Below are positions 26,165 to 35,206 of a stretch of DNA of 64,000 bases, in pieces. Numbering within the stretch: position 1 is the stretch's first letter; every line of letters starts with the position of its first letter. Origin of the DNA: Allobosea sp. 67-29. Lineage in GTDB: Bacteria; Pseudomonadota; Alphaproteobacteria; Rhizobiales; Beijerinckiaceae. The stretch lies in the NCBI RefSeq assembly GCF_001898115.1, contig NZ_MKSQ01000005.1:246129-310128 (forward strand), given 5' to 3'. Position numbers and translations under genes: made by a program. A model generated the notes under the pieces. It did not search any database, was not told the origin of the DNA, and saw nothing but the letters and a program-made list of their open reading frames with translations.

Positions 26165-27400
26165 ATGCTCGACCCCCGGACCACCACCCATGACGATCTG
26201 CGCAGCGGCACCGGCCCCTGGCGCCCGGGCCTGCAGCGCCCGCCGGGGCGTCCGCTCGAGCGCGACATGCGCTGCGACGTCGCTATCGTCGGCGCCGGCA
26301 TCACCGGCGCCTTCCTCGCCGAGCATCTGAGCGCGCGCGGCCTCGAGGTTGTGGTGATCGACCGCGAGCGCGAGGGCTTCGGCAGCACGGCGGCCTCCAC
26401 CGCGATGCTGCAATGGGAGATCGACCTGTCGCTTCGCGATCTCGCCGCCCTCTACGGCTTCGAGCGCGCGGCCGAAATCTACCGCCTCAGTTTCGAGGCC
26501 GTCGGAGGATTGGCCCGGCTCGTCGGGGAACTGGCGCTGCCCTGCGGCTTCGCCCGGCGCGAAACGGTCTATCTGGCGGCAGGAGAGATCGGGCCCCGCG
26601 AATTGATCGAGGAGGCCGCCCTGCGCGAGAGAGCCGGCCTGCCCGGACAATATCTCGAGCATGCCGCGCTGCTGAGCGGTTTCGGCTTCGACAGGGCGGG
26701 CGCCATCGTCTCGCCCGGCTCGGCCGAGGCCGACCCGCTCTGCCTCTGCCACGGATTGCTCGCTGCCGCGGCCCGGCGCGGCGCCAGGCTGGTCCGCGAC
26801 GAGGTCGTCGCCTATGACGATGCCGGCCGCGCGGCCGCCGTCTCGCTGTCGGGCGGTGCGACGGTCGAGGCCGCGCATCTCGTCCTTGCCACGGGGTATG
26901 TCATGCCCGATTGCGTGAGCGACGACCTGCATGAAATGGCGTCGAGCTGGGCGATCGCGACCGTGCCGCAGCCGCCGCAGGCCCTCTGGCGGGGCCGCGC
27001 CCTGGTCTGGGAAGCCTCGCGGGACTATTGCTACAGCCGTACGACGCCGGATGGGCGCATCATTTTCGGCGGGGAGGACGAGCGCCTCTCAGATCCCGAG
27101 CGGCGCGACAGCCTCGACCAGGTGAAGACCGAGGCGCTGCGCGAGCGGCTTCATGCCCTGCTGCCCAGAGCCAGCCTCGCGATCGACCACGCCTGGTCCG
27201 GTGCCTTCGGGCTGACGGCCGACGGCCTGCCGCTGATCGGCCGGGTTCCGGGGCGGCCGCGGCTGCTGGCGGCCTACGGCTATGGCGGCAACGGCATCAC
27301 CTTCAGCTTCCTGGCCTCCAGGCTCGTCGGCAGGCTGCTGGAGGACGGAGAGGAGCGCTGGTTCCGGCATTTCGCCATCGATCGCCCGCGTCCGGCCTGA
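26165..27400 (+). CDS. FAD-dependent oxidoreductase (DAO family)
   Basis: 411 residues. The Rossmann motif is VAIVGAGITGAFLAEHL (about residue 40). The acidic end of strand two is VVVIDRE, then GSTAASTAMLQWEID. The C-terminal FAD site is GLPLIGRVPG followed by YGYGGNGITFS (about residue 375). This is the D-amino-acid oxidase-like fold used by glycine, sarcosine and N-methyl amino acid oxidases. The GSTAASTAML segment resembles gamma-glutamylputrescine oxidase relatives. The ATG at 26165 sits four bases after the yihY stop. The substrate is not known. Confidence 0.9.
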   Translation: MLDPRTTTHDDLRSGTGPWRPGLQRPPGRPLERDMRCDVAIVGAGITGAFLAEHLSARGLEVVVIDREREGFGSTAASTAMLQWEIDLSLRDLAALYGFERAAEIYRLSFEAVGGLARLVGELALPCGFARRETVYLAAGEIGPRELIEEAALRERAGLPGQYLEHAALLSGFGFDRAGAIVSPGSAEADPLCLCHGLLAAAARRGARLVRDEVVAYDDAGRAAAVSLSGGATVEAAHLVLATGYVMPDCVSDDLHEMASSWAIATVPQPPQALWRGRALVWEASRDYCYSRTTPDGRIIFGGEDERLSDPERRDSLDQVKTEALRERLHALLPRASLAIDHAWSGAFGLTADGLPLIGRVPGRPRLLAAYGYGGNGITFSFLASRLVGRLLEDGEERWFRHFAIDRPRPA

Positions 27401-27518
27401 CCTGTCGCGATTGCAGCGATGCAATCACGATCTTGCCCTCCGGGCAGGCGACAAGACGCACCCGGCATATCATCTTTGCGGGGAGCGCGAGGCCGTCGCG
27501 CTGCGAAAGGACATCATC

Positions 27519-28388
27519 ATGCCGGCGGTTCAGGACCAGATGGCTCCACCCATGCGGCTGGAAGCGCATGACGCGCCCTATCACATCGGCGCCGTGACCC
27601 TGCGCGTGCGCGATCTCGCGAAGCTCGCCGCCTTCTATCGTGACGCGATCGGCCTGAAGCTGCTGCGCGAGGGGCCGGGGCTTGCGGAGCTGGGGGCGGG
27701 CACGACCGTTCTGGTCCGCCTGAAGGCCGGCGCCGCCGAGCCGGCCTCCGCTGCCGGGCTCTTCCATCTCGCCATCCTGCTGCCGTCGCGCCGCGATCTC
27801 GCCGACTGGCTGCGCCACGCGGCCGGGGCCGGCATCCGGCTGGAGGGAGCCTCGGACCATCTCGTCAGCGAGGCGCTCTACCTCTCCGATCCGGAGGGCA
27901 ACGGCATCGAGATCTACCGCGACCGCAAGCGCTCCGAATGGCCGCGCCGTCCGGATGGCGGCATCGCCATGGCGACCGAGCGGCTCGATCTCGACCGTCT
28001 GATCGCCGAGGCCCGAGCCGGACGCTATGGCGGCATGCCCGACGGGACCGGCATGGGCCACATCCACCTTCGGGTTGGCGACACCGCTGCGGCGGAGGCC
28101 TTCTACCGCGACCTGCTCGGCTTCGAGCTGATGGTGCGCTACCCGGGGGCGAGCTTCCTCGCCAGCGGCGGCTACCACCACCACATCGCCGGCAACATCT
28201 GGGGCAGCCGTGGTGCCGGACGGCGCGGCGCGGGGGAGGCCGGGCTCGACAGCTTCGAGGTCGTGGCTCGCGACGCCGATGATTTCAGCGCGATGCGCGA
28301 GCGCATCCTCGCGGCCGGCGGCGACGAGACCGATGGGACGCCGTCCATCGCCGACCCCTGGGGCAACAGGCTGGTTCTGGCCGGCTGA
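27519..28388 (+). CDS. VOC-family ring-cleavage dioxygenase-like protein (CatE type)
   Basis: 289 residues with two VOC modules. The first starts at HIGAVTLRVRDLAKLAAFY (about residue 22) and ends SDPEGNGIEIYRDR. The second starts at MGHIHLRVGDTAAAEAFYRD (about residue 178) and contains SGGYHHHIAGNIW. The His in each module and the terminal Glu/Asp region match catechol-2,3-dioxygenase-like proteins of the YfiE/CatE group. It probably binds Fe(II). The ATG at 27519 has GAAAGGA upstream. It follows the FAD oxidoreductase by 118 bp. Confidence 0.87.
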   Translation: MPAVQDQMAPPMRLEAHDAPYHIGAVTLRVRDLAKLAAFYRDAIGLKLLREGPGLAELGAGTTVLVRLKAGAAEPASAAGLFHLAILLPSRRDLADWLRHAAGAGIRLEGASDHLVSEALYLSDPEGNGIEIYRDRKRSEWPRRPDGGIAMATERLDLDRLIAEARAGRYGGMPDGTGMGHIHLRVGDTAAAEAFYRDLLGFELMVRYPGASFLASGGYHHHIAGNIWGSRGAGRRGAGEAGLDSFEVVARDADDFSAMRERILAAGGDETDGTPSIADPWGNRLVLAG

Positions 28389-28394
28389 GGCGGC

Positions 28395-28843
28395 TCAGCA
28401 CCTCAGCAGATGGGAGCGCCGGCTGCCTGCGCCGTCGGGGACGAAGCCGTTCGCTTCCCAGAAGGCCGCGGCGCGCGCATCGGCGGCCCGCAGCGAAAGC
28501 CGCGGCGCCAGCGCGAGCCCCTGCTGGATCAGCGCGGCGGCGAGGACCCGGCCGACGCCGGCGCCGCGATGCAGCGGCCGGACGTAGACGTGCCGCATCC
28601 GCAGCAGGTCGGGCGCCGGATCGTACGGGTCTGGCGTGACCGCGCCGATGCCGGCGAGTTCGCCCTCGTGGAAGGCTGCAAACACGGCAAATCGGCCGTC
28701 GTCGCCGGCATAGCGCCCGGCGAGCCATTCCTCGCGCAGCCCCTCGATGAAGCCGAAGCTCTCAGCGCCTGCTTCGCTTCGCAGCGCCTCGAAATCGTCC
28801 GGCAGGCTTTTCGCCAGCCGGACGATCTGGACGCCGGTCTGGC

Positions 28844-28847
<4 letters not shown>
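28395..28847 (-). CDS. GNAT-family N-acetyltransferase
   Basis: 150 residues starting at a GTG that overlaps the cysK stop (GTGA), so translation is probably coupled to cysK. The acetyl-CoA motif A appears as [23 protein letters not shown] (about residues 82-104). The [23 protein letters not shown] segment is motif B. The substrate is unknown. Coupling to cysK suggests a role in sulfur or O-acetylserine metabolism, but this is only context. Confidence 0.85.
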
Positions 28848-29818
<971 letters not shown>

Positions 29819-29897
29819 GGCGCACTCCTTCGAGCAGGTCGATCGGCTTCGACGCTAACGCATTTCACATCCTCTGTCGAAGAAAGAGATAAATAAC

Positions 29898-29910
29898 ACA
29901 ATCAAATTGT
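29898..29910 (-). promoter_or_regulatory. Small palindrome in AT-rich rrf2-cysK spacer
   Basis: ACAAT-CAA-ATTGT, five-base arms, lies within the AT-rich stretch just before cysK and overlaps the end of the rrf2 gene. It is a candidate half or full operator for the Rrf2 protein. Support is limited to symmetry, AT-richness and position. Confidence 0.3.
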
Positions 29911-30354
29911 AAAATCAGGATGGGACTCCGTGCCGCCCGTCTGTGCCTGCCGGAGGGCGCGCCGGCAGAGCTCCTCGACCGTGACACCCTCCAGTGACGA
30001 CAGGAAGGCGGCCGAGGCGGTTTCGATCTCGGGCGCGATCACCTCGTCGATCAGCAGTGAGTGCGGCATCGGCCCCAGCGTATCCTCGCCTCCGTCCTGC
30101 ATGGCGGCACGGACGATGTCGCCGGCCGTGATGCGCCGCCGCTCGCGGGCGAGCTCGTAGCCGCCGCGCGGGCCGCGCACGCCCTTCAGGATGCCGGCGC
30201 GCACGAGCGCCTGCAGCAGCGTCTCGAGATGGCGTGGCGGCAGTGCGTGCCGCGCCGCGAGCTGCTTTGCCGCGACCGGCAAGGGGCGCGCATGCAGCGC
30301 GATGTCGACGACGGCGGCGATGGCGAGAAGGCTGCGGCGAGAGAGCAGAATCAT
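29902..30354 (-). CDS. Rrf2-family transcriptional regulator
   Basis: 150 residues. The Rrf2 winged helix is clear: LSRRSLLAIAAVVDIALH, recognition region ALPPRHLETLLQALVRAGIL, and the wing GVRGPRGGYELARERRRITAGDIV (partial). Only one Cys (EELCRRAL, near residue 130) is present, so the three-Cys cluster site of IscR/NsrR is absent. Cluster-free Rrf2 proteins include CymR, which senses O-acetylserine through CysK. Adjacency to cysK supports a cysteine-metabolism role (inference). Confidence 0.88.
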   Translation of the reverse strand: MILLSRRSLLAIAAVVDIALHARPLPVAAKQLAARHALPPRHLETLLQALVRAGILKGVRGPRGGYELARERRRITAGDIVRAAMQDGGEDTLGPMPHSLLIDEVIAPEIETASAAFLSSLEGVTVEELCRRALRQAQTGGTESHPDFTI

Positions 30355-30639
30355 GACTATCCCTCGCCCTCACCAGTCGCGGCGGAGCGCGGAAGGCTGT
30401 TGCCCGCTATGACCGGGCGGCGGCGTCCCGGGCCAGCCGCGGCGGCGGCAGCCTGCGAGGCGGACACCGCGGATCGGCCGGCGCCTGTTTCCTGCGGGGG
30501 CGGGTCGTCTCGACAAGCGGAAGCCGGCGACCGGTGTCCGATGGCGCAGCAGAACGTCGTCCAAGCCCAACTCCCTGTTCGGCATTCCGCCGCCGAAGCA
30601 TTCTGCAGGGCGTTCCTGCGGCATTGCGACCGGCGTGCC
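30355..30639. other. 285-bp intergenic region between rrf2 and dut
   Basis: No convincing gene, RNA or repeat was seen. The part next to dut has lower G+C than the rest of the window. It holds the rrf2 promoter region on the minus strand. Confidence 0.5.
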
Positions 30640-31122
30640 TCACACCCCGGTCGATCCAAATCCGCCATCGCCCCTTTGGGTCGACGCCGAAAACCGCTCG
30701 ACGACCTTCAATGTCGGGCGAAGTATCGGCAAAAAGACGAGCTGTGCAATGCGATCGCCCGGCGAAATCGTGAGCGGCTCGCTGCCCGGCATCGTTCGAA
30801 GCCAGGCACTGATGAAGATCTCGTTGGTGTAGTCGGCATCGATCGTTCCGACGCCTTGTCCGAGAACGAGCCCCTTCTTGTGCCCGAGCCCGGATCTCGC
30901 CAGCAGGAAGGCCGCGACATCCGGGCGATTCATCTGGATGGCGATGCCCGACGGAATCAGCGTGGCCGGAGCCTGGGGATGGATTTCGATCGCGGTCTCG
31001 ACGCAGGCGAAAAGGTCGATCCCGGCCGAAAGCTCCGTCTGGTATCGCGGGATGCCCCAGTCGAACAGGCGAGGGTCGCGAATCTTGATCTCGAACACGA
31101 GATCGTCGGAAGGGATGTCCAC
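30640..31122 (-). CDS. dut: dUTP diphosphatase (gamma-proteobacterial/phage-like type)
   Basis: About 160 residues. All five trimeric dUTPase motifs are visible: AGIDLFA (motif I, about residue 27), PSGIAIQ (II), ARSGLGHKKGLVLG then GTIDADYTNE (III), PGDRIAQLVFLP (IV), and the C-terminal RGDGGFGSTG (V). It converts dUTP to dUMP and keeps uracil out of DNA. Sequence style resembles the E. coli form more than the usual alphaproteobacterial enzyme beside coaBC. The start is uncertain: GTG at 31122 has GGTGAG upstream, and GTG at 31134 is also in frame. G+C is lower than in neighbours. Confidence 0.9.
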   Translation of the reverse strand: MDIPSDDLVFEIKIRDPRLFDWGIPRYQTELSAGIDLFACVETAIEIHPQAPATLIPSGIAIQMNRPDVAAFLLARSGLGHKKGLVLGQGVGTIDADYTNEIFISAWLRTMPGSEPLTISPGDRIAQLVFLPILRPTLKVVERFSASTQRGDGGFGSTGV

Positions 31123-31310
31123 CTGTCGTCTCACCGCTCGATTGCGACCGGGCCCGGAGGGGCTCGTCGTCCGGCCATTCCGGGAGGAAGAACCTCGCCC
31201 CCGATATGGCATGAGCAGGCACGGCTGGCCATTCCTCGGTCGTCGGCGCTTCGAGCGGCAGGAGGCGAGCCATGGGGCGGACTTCCGATCGACCCCGCTC
31301 CGCCAGCCTG

Positions 31311-31916
31311 TCAGTCCAGCCGTGCCTTCAACTCGGCCAGCTCCCGTTCGAGCGCGTCGATCCGCTGGTCGCGCTGCGCGATGGCGCGCGCCACGTCCTC
31401 GGCCTCGAAACGCTGGGGAATATGCTGGGGGCAGTTGAAATCGAAGGTTTCGATATCGAACAGCAGCGCCCGCTCGGGGCGGGCACGATAGCCCTCGGGC
31501 ATCAGCGTGGCGACGAGGGCGGGGTCGCCTTCGACGATCTGCGCGCGCCCCCAGATCTTGACCCGGCGCCGATGCACGTAGTCGATCAGGAGGAGGGCGG
31601 CTCTGGGATTGTCGGCGAGATTGCCGACCGTGACGTATTGCCGGTTTCCCGCGAAGTCGGCGAAGCCGAGGCGGTGCGCGTCGAGCACGCGCAGGAAGCC
31701 GGGCGGGCCGCCGCGGTGCTGGATGTAGGGCTGCCCGTCGCGATTGGCCGTGGCGAGGAAGACGCTCGTCTGCTCCGCCACGAAGGCGGCCAGCTCGGGC
31801 GTGATCGCGCTCGGCCAGGCACCGGCTTCCTCCCGGCGCGCATAGGCGGGCCGCGAACCCATGCGTTCCTGGATCGCCTTGACGGTCGGCGTGAAAACGA
31901 CGTCGCTCGTAGGCAT
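31311..31916 (-). CDS. Pyridoxamine 5'-phosphate oxidase-family flavoprotein
   Basis: 201 residues with the FMN-binding split-barrel pattern: SVFLATANRDGQPYIQHRGGPPGFL (partial, about residue 51), VTVGNLADNPRAALLLIDY (about 95), and RRRVKIWGRAQIV. A short coiled-coil tail (QRDQRIDALERELAELKARL) ends the protein. The full-length type is common near antioxidant and redox genes. It is probably an FMN- or heme-dependent oxidoreductase of unknown substrate. It follows the DUF1348 gene by 15 bp in the same direction. Confidence 0.87.
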   Translation of the reverse strand: MPTSDVVFTPTVKAIQERMGSRPAYARREEAGAWPSAITPELAAFVAEQTSVFLATANRDGQPYIQHRGGPPGFLRVLDAHRLGFADFAGNRQYVTVGNLADNPRAALLLIDYVHRRRVKIWGRAQIVEGDPALVATLMPEGYRARPERALLFDIETFDFNCPQHIPQRFEAEDVARAIAQRDQRIDALERELAELKARLD

Positions 31917-31931
31917 GTGCGGGCTCCTTCG

Positions 31932-32396
31932 TCAGAGGCCGAGTTCCGAAAGTCCCGGATGCTGCGGGGGCCGCGGCCCCTGCGGCCAGCGGAACAGGCG
32001 CTGCGCCTCGCGGATCGGCAGGTCGTTGATGCTGGCGATGCGCCGGCGCATCAGCCCGGCGGCATCGAACTCCCAATTCTCGTTGCCGTAGCTGCGGAAC
32101 CACCCGCCGCGTTCGTCGCGCCACTCATAGGCGAAGCGCACGGCGATCCTGTCGCCGGCGAAGGCCCAGAGTTCCTTGATCAGGCGGTAATCATGCTCCC
32201 TGGCCCATTTGCGGGTCAGGAAGGCGACGATCTCCTCGCGCCCGGACAGGAATTCCGCGCGATTCCGCCAGTCGCTCCCGGCGGAATAGGCAAGCGCGAC
32301 CTTCGCGGGATCGCGTTCGTTCCAGGCATCCTCGGCAAGGCGCACCTTGCGATGCGCCGTCGCCTCGGTGAACGGTGGAAGCGGCGGACGGCTCAT
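31932..32396 (-). CDS. DUF1348 NTF2-like protein
   Basis: 154 residues, a SnoaL/NTF2-like cone fold. The DUF1348 landmarks are visible: [80 protein letters not shown]. The function is unknown. It lies between the AhpD-like and PPOX genes on one strand. These three families recur together near LysR regulators. Confidence 0.88.
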   Translation of the reverse strand: MSRPPLPPFTEATAHRKVRLAEDAWNERDPAKVALAYSAGSDWRNRAEFLSGREEIVAFLTRKWAREHDYRLIKELWAFAGDRIAVRFAYEWRDERGGWFRSYGNENWEFDAAGLMRRRIASINDLPIREAQRLFRWPQGPRPPQHPGLSELGL

Positions 32397-32421
32397 GGTC
32401 GGTCTCGGTCAAAGAGTGGCA

Positions 32422-32448
32422 GCGCCGCCCACCTCCGGCGGGCGGCGC
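32422..32448 (-). repeat. 9-bp hairpin after AhpD-like gene
   Basis: GCGCCGCCC (32422-32430) pairs exactly with GGGCGGCGC (32440-32448). On the minus strand it follows the AhpD-like stop codon and is followed by CTCTTTG, so it may be a weak terminator or processing hairpin. Confidence 0.45.
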
Positions 32449-32453
32449 CCGGC

Positions 32454-33005
32454 TCAGGCCGCCTGGCGGGCCTTGAGGATCGGGAAGTCGATCGCGGTCT
32501 GGCCGACCACGTTCATGTAGTTCGTCCAGGTGTTCAGAGCGACGTGGACGGTGATCTCGATGATCTCGGCGTCGTCGTAGCCGGCGGCGCGCAGCGCATC
32601 GACATCGGCATCGCCGACATGGCCGCGCTCGCGGGCGACCTTCACGGCGAAGCGGACGGCCGCATCGGCCTTGGGATTGGTCGAAAACCCGGCGCGGTTG
32701 GCGGCGATCTCCTCGTCGCTCAGCCCGGCCCGGTTCTTGCCGAGGAAGCCGTGCGCCGAGAGGCAATAGTCGCAGCCGTTGAATTCCGCGATGGCGATCG
32801 CGATGCGCTCGCGCGTATCGGCAGGCAGCCGCCCGCCGTCGAGCGCCGCGGCCAGCGAGAGATGCCCTTCGAGCACGGCGGGATTGTTTGCGATCAGCCG
32901 GTAGAGATTGGGGACGACACCGACCTTCTTCCGGATGGCTTCGAGATGGGGACGGGACGCTTCGGGCGCATCGGCGATCGAGGCGGGCGTGTGAATGCGG
33001 GACAT
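32454..33005 (-). CDS. AhpD-like carboxymuconolactone decarboxylase-family protein
   Basis: 183 residues. The peroxidatic CxxC-x3-H motif EFNGCDYCLSAH (about residue 78) marks the AhpD/CMD alkylhydroperoxidase fold. The helix ADVDALRAAGYDDAEIIEITVHVALNTWTNYMN (partial) is typical of the peroxidase-related branch. It likely takes part in peroxide or radical defence using a dithiol. The ATG at 33005 fits the family start, although the frame is open through the divergent region. It is divergent from the LysR gene by 112 bp. Confidence 0.9.
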   Translation of the reverse strand: MSRIHTPASIADAPEASRPHLEAIRKKVGVVPNLYRLIANNPAVLEGHLSLAAALDGGRLPADTRERIAIAIAEFNGCDYCLSAHGFLGKNRAGLSDEEIAANRAGFSTNPKADAAVRFAVKVARERGHVGDADVDALRAAGYDDAEIIEITVHVALNTWTNYMNVVGQTAIDFPILKARQAA

Positions 33006-33056
33006 GGTTTGGACTCCTGGCTGGCTTTTCGGCTCCGGTCCCCCCGATCTAGGATC

Positions 33057-33113
33057 GTTCCGAAATCGGGTGTAGAATGTCATATCGGTACCCTGCCTTC
33101 CATATTTCGGAAC
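33057..33113. promoter_or_regulatory. Spaced perfect inverted repeat, candidate LysR operator
   Basis: GTTCCGAAAT (33057-33066) and ATTTCGGAAC (33104-33113) are exact complements, 47 bp apart start to start. They lie in the divergent region between the AhpD-like and lysR genes. The right arm covers the lysR ribosome binding site, four bases before its ATG. LysR tetramers bind such paired sites. Confidence 0.55.
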
Positions 33114-33117
33114 AATC

Positions 33118-34059
33118 ATGTCGGACCGCCTGGCCGCGATGCAGCTCTTCCTGGCCGTCGTCGAGGAAGGCAGTCTTTCGAGCGCCTCGCGACGGCTGGG
33201 CGTCCCGCTGACCACTGTCAGCCGCACCCTGGCCGCGCTGGAGCGCGAACTCGGCGTCGGGCTCCTGACGCGCACGACGCGGCGCAGCGAGCCGACCGAG
33301 GCAGGCAGCCGCTACGCCGCGGCCTGCCGGCGCATTCTGGAGAGCGTGGAGGAGGCGGAGCGCGAGGTCGCGGGTGAATATGCCGCTCCGAAGGGAGAAC
33401 TCGTGATCGCCGCGCCGATCGTCTTCGGCCGTCTGCATCTGCTGCCGGTCGTTACGCAGTTCCTGGCCCGCTTTCCGGAGATCGACATCCAGCTCGTGCT
33501 GTCGGACCGCTATGTCGATCTGGTGGGCGATCACGTCGACCTCGCCTTGCGGATCGGCGTCATGCCCGACAGCGAGCTGATCGCGCGCTCCGTCGGCGAG
33601 GTTCGCCCGGTCTGCTGCGCGTCGCCGGCATATCTGGCAAGTCGCGGCCGCCCTGGCCACCCCGACGAGCTGCGCGGCCATGACTGCATCGGTTTCGACG
33701 GAGCGCTGCCGGGGCGCGAATGGCCCTTCCTGATCGGCGGGCAGCGGCGCAGCCTCGCGATGCGCCCACGGCTCGTCGTGAATACCGCGGAGGCGGCGAT
33801 CGACGCAGCCGTCGCGGGCGCGGGCATTACGCGGGTGCTGTCCTATCAGGTCGCGGCGGCGGTCGAACGCGGGCAACTCGAGCCTGTGCTGCAGGCGTTC
33901 GAACTGCCGCCGTCGCCGGTCCGTCTCGTCCATGCGATGCGGGGCCTTGCGCCGCAGAAGCTCAAGGCCTTCATGGATTTCGCGGCGCCGCGGCTGCGGA
34001 CCCGGTTGACCGTCCTCGATGCGGACGGATCGAGGCGGGAGTCACTCCCCGGGACATGA
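33118..34059 (+). CDS. LysR-family transcriptional regulator
   Basis: 313 residues. The N-terminal winged helix-turn-helix is AMQLFLAVVEEGSLSSASRRL (about residues 7-27) with recognition helix LTTVSRTLAALERELG. The linker helix follows and the effector domain begins at GELVIAAPIVFGRL (about 97). It is divergent from the AhpD-DUF1348-PPOX genes and presumably activates them, with autorepression through the arm at 33104-33113. Its last 18 bases overlap the end of the convergent DUF6314 gene. Confidence 0.93.
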   Translation: MSDRLAAMQLFLAVVEEGSLSSASRRLGVPLTTVSRTLAALERELGVGLLTRTTRRSEPTEAGSRYAAACRRILESVEEAEREVAGEYAAPKGELVIAAPIVFGRLHLLPVVTQFLARFPEIDIQLVLSDRYVDLVGDHVDLALRIGVMPDSELIARSVGEVRPVCCASPAYLASRGRPGHPDELRGHDCIGFDGALPGREWPFLIGGQRRSLAMRPRLVVNTAEAAIDAAVAGAGITRVLSYQVAAAVERGQLEPVLQAFELPPSPVRLVHAMRGLAPQKLKAFMDFAAPRLRTRLTVLDADGSRRESLPGT

Positions 34060-34455
34060 CGGATCACTCGGGGCGATGCGCCGATAGCGGGCCAGGCTTC
34101 GATAATCCTTGCGCGGCCCGAGAACCGACCAGGATTCGGTCCAGAGATCGGCGTCGGCGAACAGGAACCGGCCGCGATAGCGGTCCTCGCCGCAGATGTG
34201 CTGGACCCGCTGGGCGCTCGCATGGGCGAGGGCGATGAAGGGACGCCCATCCGGAAAGAAAACCTGGATCTCGCGCTCGCCAAAGATGAGGCGATACCGG
34301 CGAGACGCCGCGAATGTCTGCCCGCCGTGATGGACGAGCCCGCTTTCGGCGAAGCGCAGGGGCGAAATCAGGGCAGTGCCCTCAAACCGCGTCACCTGCC
34401 CCGTGCGGGCGTCGAGAACGCGCCGGCGGACGCTCCAGCTTCCGCAAAATCCCAT
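34042..34455 (-). CDS. DUF6314 family protein
   Basis: 137 residues. The domain pattern is clear: GSWSVRRRV, RFEGTALISP, GLVHHGGQTF, SRRYRLIFG, VFFPDGRPFI, HICGEDRYRGRFLFAD, and VLGPRKDYRSLARYRR. Proteins of this kind are small cytosolic beta-rich proteins of unknown function. The ATG at 34455 starts directly at the domain, and a GTG at 34497 would add 14 residues. It converges on lysR with an 18-base overlap of the coding ends. Confidence 0.82.
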   Translation of the reverse strand: MGFCGSWSVRRRVLDARTGQVTRFEGTALISPLRFAESGLVHHGGQTFAASRRYRLIFGEREIQVFFPDGRPFIALAHASAQRVQHICGEDRYRGRFLFADADLWTESWSVLGPRKDYRSLARYRRIAPSDPSCPGE

Positions 34456-34576
34456 AATCCTGTCTCTGCCCGGACCGTCCTGAACTGGAGACTGCACCGA
34501 TGGGCGACCTCGGTCGACCGGGCCCTTCGGCGAGCTCTCGGCATTTGCATCGGTCGTCGGTCCGGGCGCAAGCGGC

Positions 34577-35095
34577 TCAGTTGGCGGCCGGCAGCCTGGT
34601 CTTGATCGCGGCGGCGCCGGCCGCTGCGCAGGCCTCGTCCTTTTCTCCCCCCGGAGCCCCGCCGACGCCGACGGCGGCGACGATCTCGCCCTTCGCGCGG
34701 ATCGCGACGGCGCCGGGCAGCAGGATGATGTTCGGCACGGTCAGGAAGGACGCGGCGACGGGGCTCGCCCGTGCTTTCTCGACGAAGGCTCCGAGCGCGT
34801 CGAAGCCGAAGACCGGCCCGAGCGTGACCGTGGTATAGGCCTTGCGGAAGCTCGTCTCCCGCGTATGGACGGTGGCATGGTCGCCCTTGAGGAAGGCACG
34901 GGTCTCGCCCGAGCTGTCGACGACCGCGACCGAGACCTTGTAGCCGGTGGTTTCGCAGGCTTTCAGCGCGGCGGTCGCGGCTTCCACGGCCAGCGCGACC
35001 GGCAGGTCATAGCCGCTGTTGCGGACCTGAGCGCCGGCTGCGCCAGGCCCGAGGGCAAGCGCCAGCAGCACCGCCGGCAGCGATATCGGTTTCAT
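34577..35095 (-). CDS. Periplasmic GlcG/HbpS-like heme-binding protein
   Basis: 172 residues, with signal peptide MKPISLPAVLLALALGPG ending near GAAGAQ. The GlcG/HbpS (DUF336) domain follows: AAALKACETTGYKVSVAVVDSSGETRAFLKGDHA (partial), the SFRKAYTTVT segment and VGVGGAPGGEKDEACA near the end. The start with AAGGAA seven bases upstream is chosen over two earlier ATGs. Extracytoplasmic DUF336 proteins bind heme or flavin-like ligands. Gene order places it after the alpha/beta hydrolase in the same direction. Confidence 0.88.
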   Translation of the reverse strand: MKPISLPAVLLALALGPGAAGAQVRNSGYDLPVALAVEAATAALKACETTGYKVSVAVVDSSGETRAFLKGDHATVHTRETSFRKAYTTVTLGPVFGFDALGAFVEKARASPVAASFLTVPNIILLPGAVAIRAKGEIVAAVGVGGAPGGEKDEACAAAGAAAIKTRLPAAN

Positions 35096-35206
35096 CGGAA
35101 TTTCCTTCATCGGAAGAACGACAATGCAGCCGGGCGGCGAAGGGGGCGGCGACACCCGGCTGCACGCAACGGCTCCGGGCGCTTTTCGCGCCCGAGGCCG
35201 CTGTCC

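Noticed and set aside
30407..31273. A 288-codon minus-strand frame overlapping dut
   Set aside because: It reads dut in the wrong frame, while dut carries all five dUTPase motifs.
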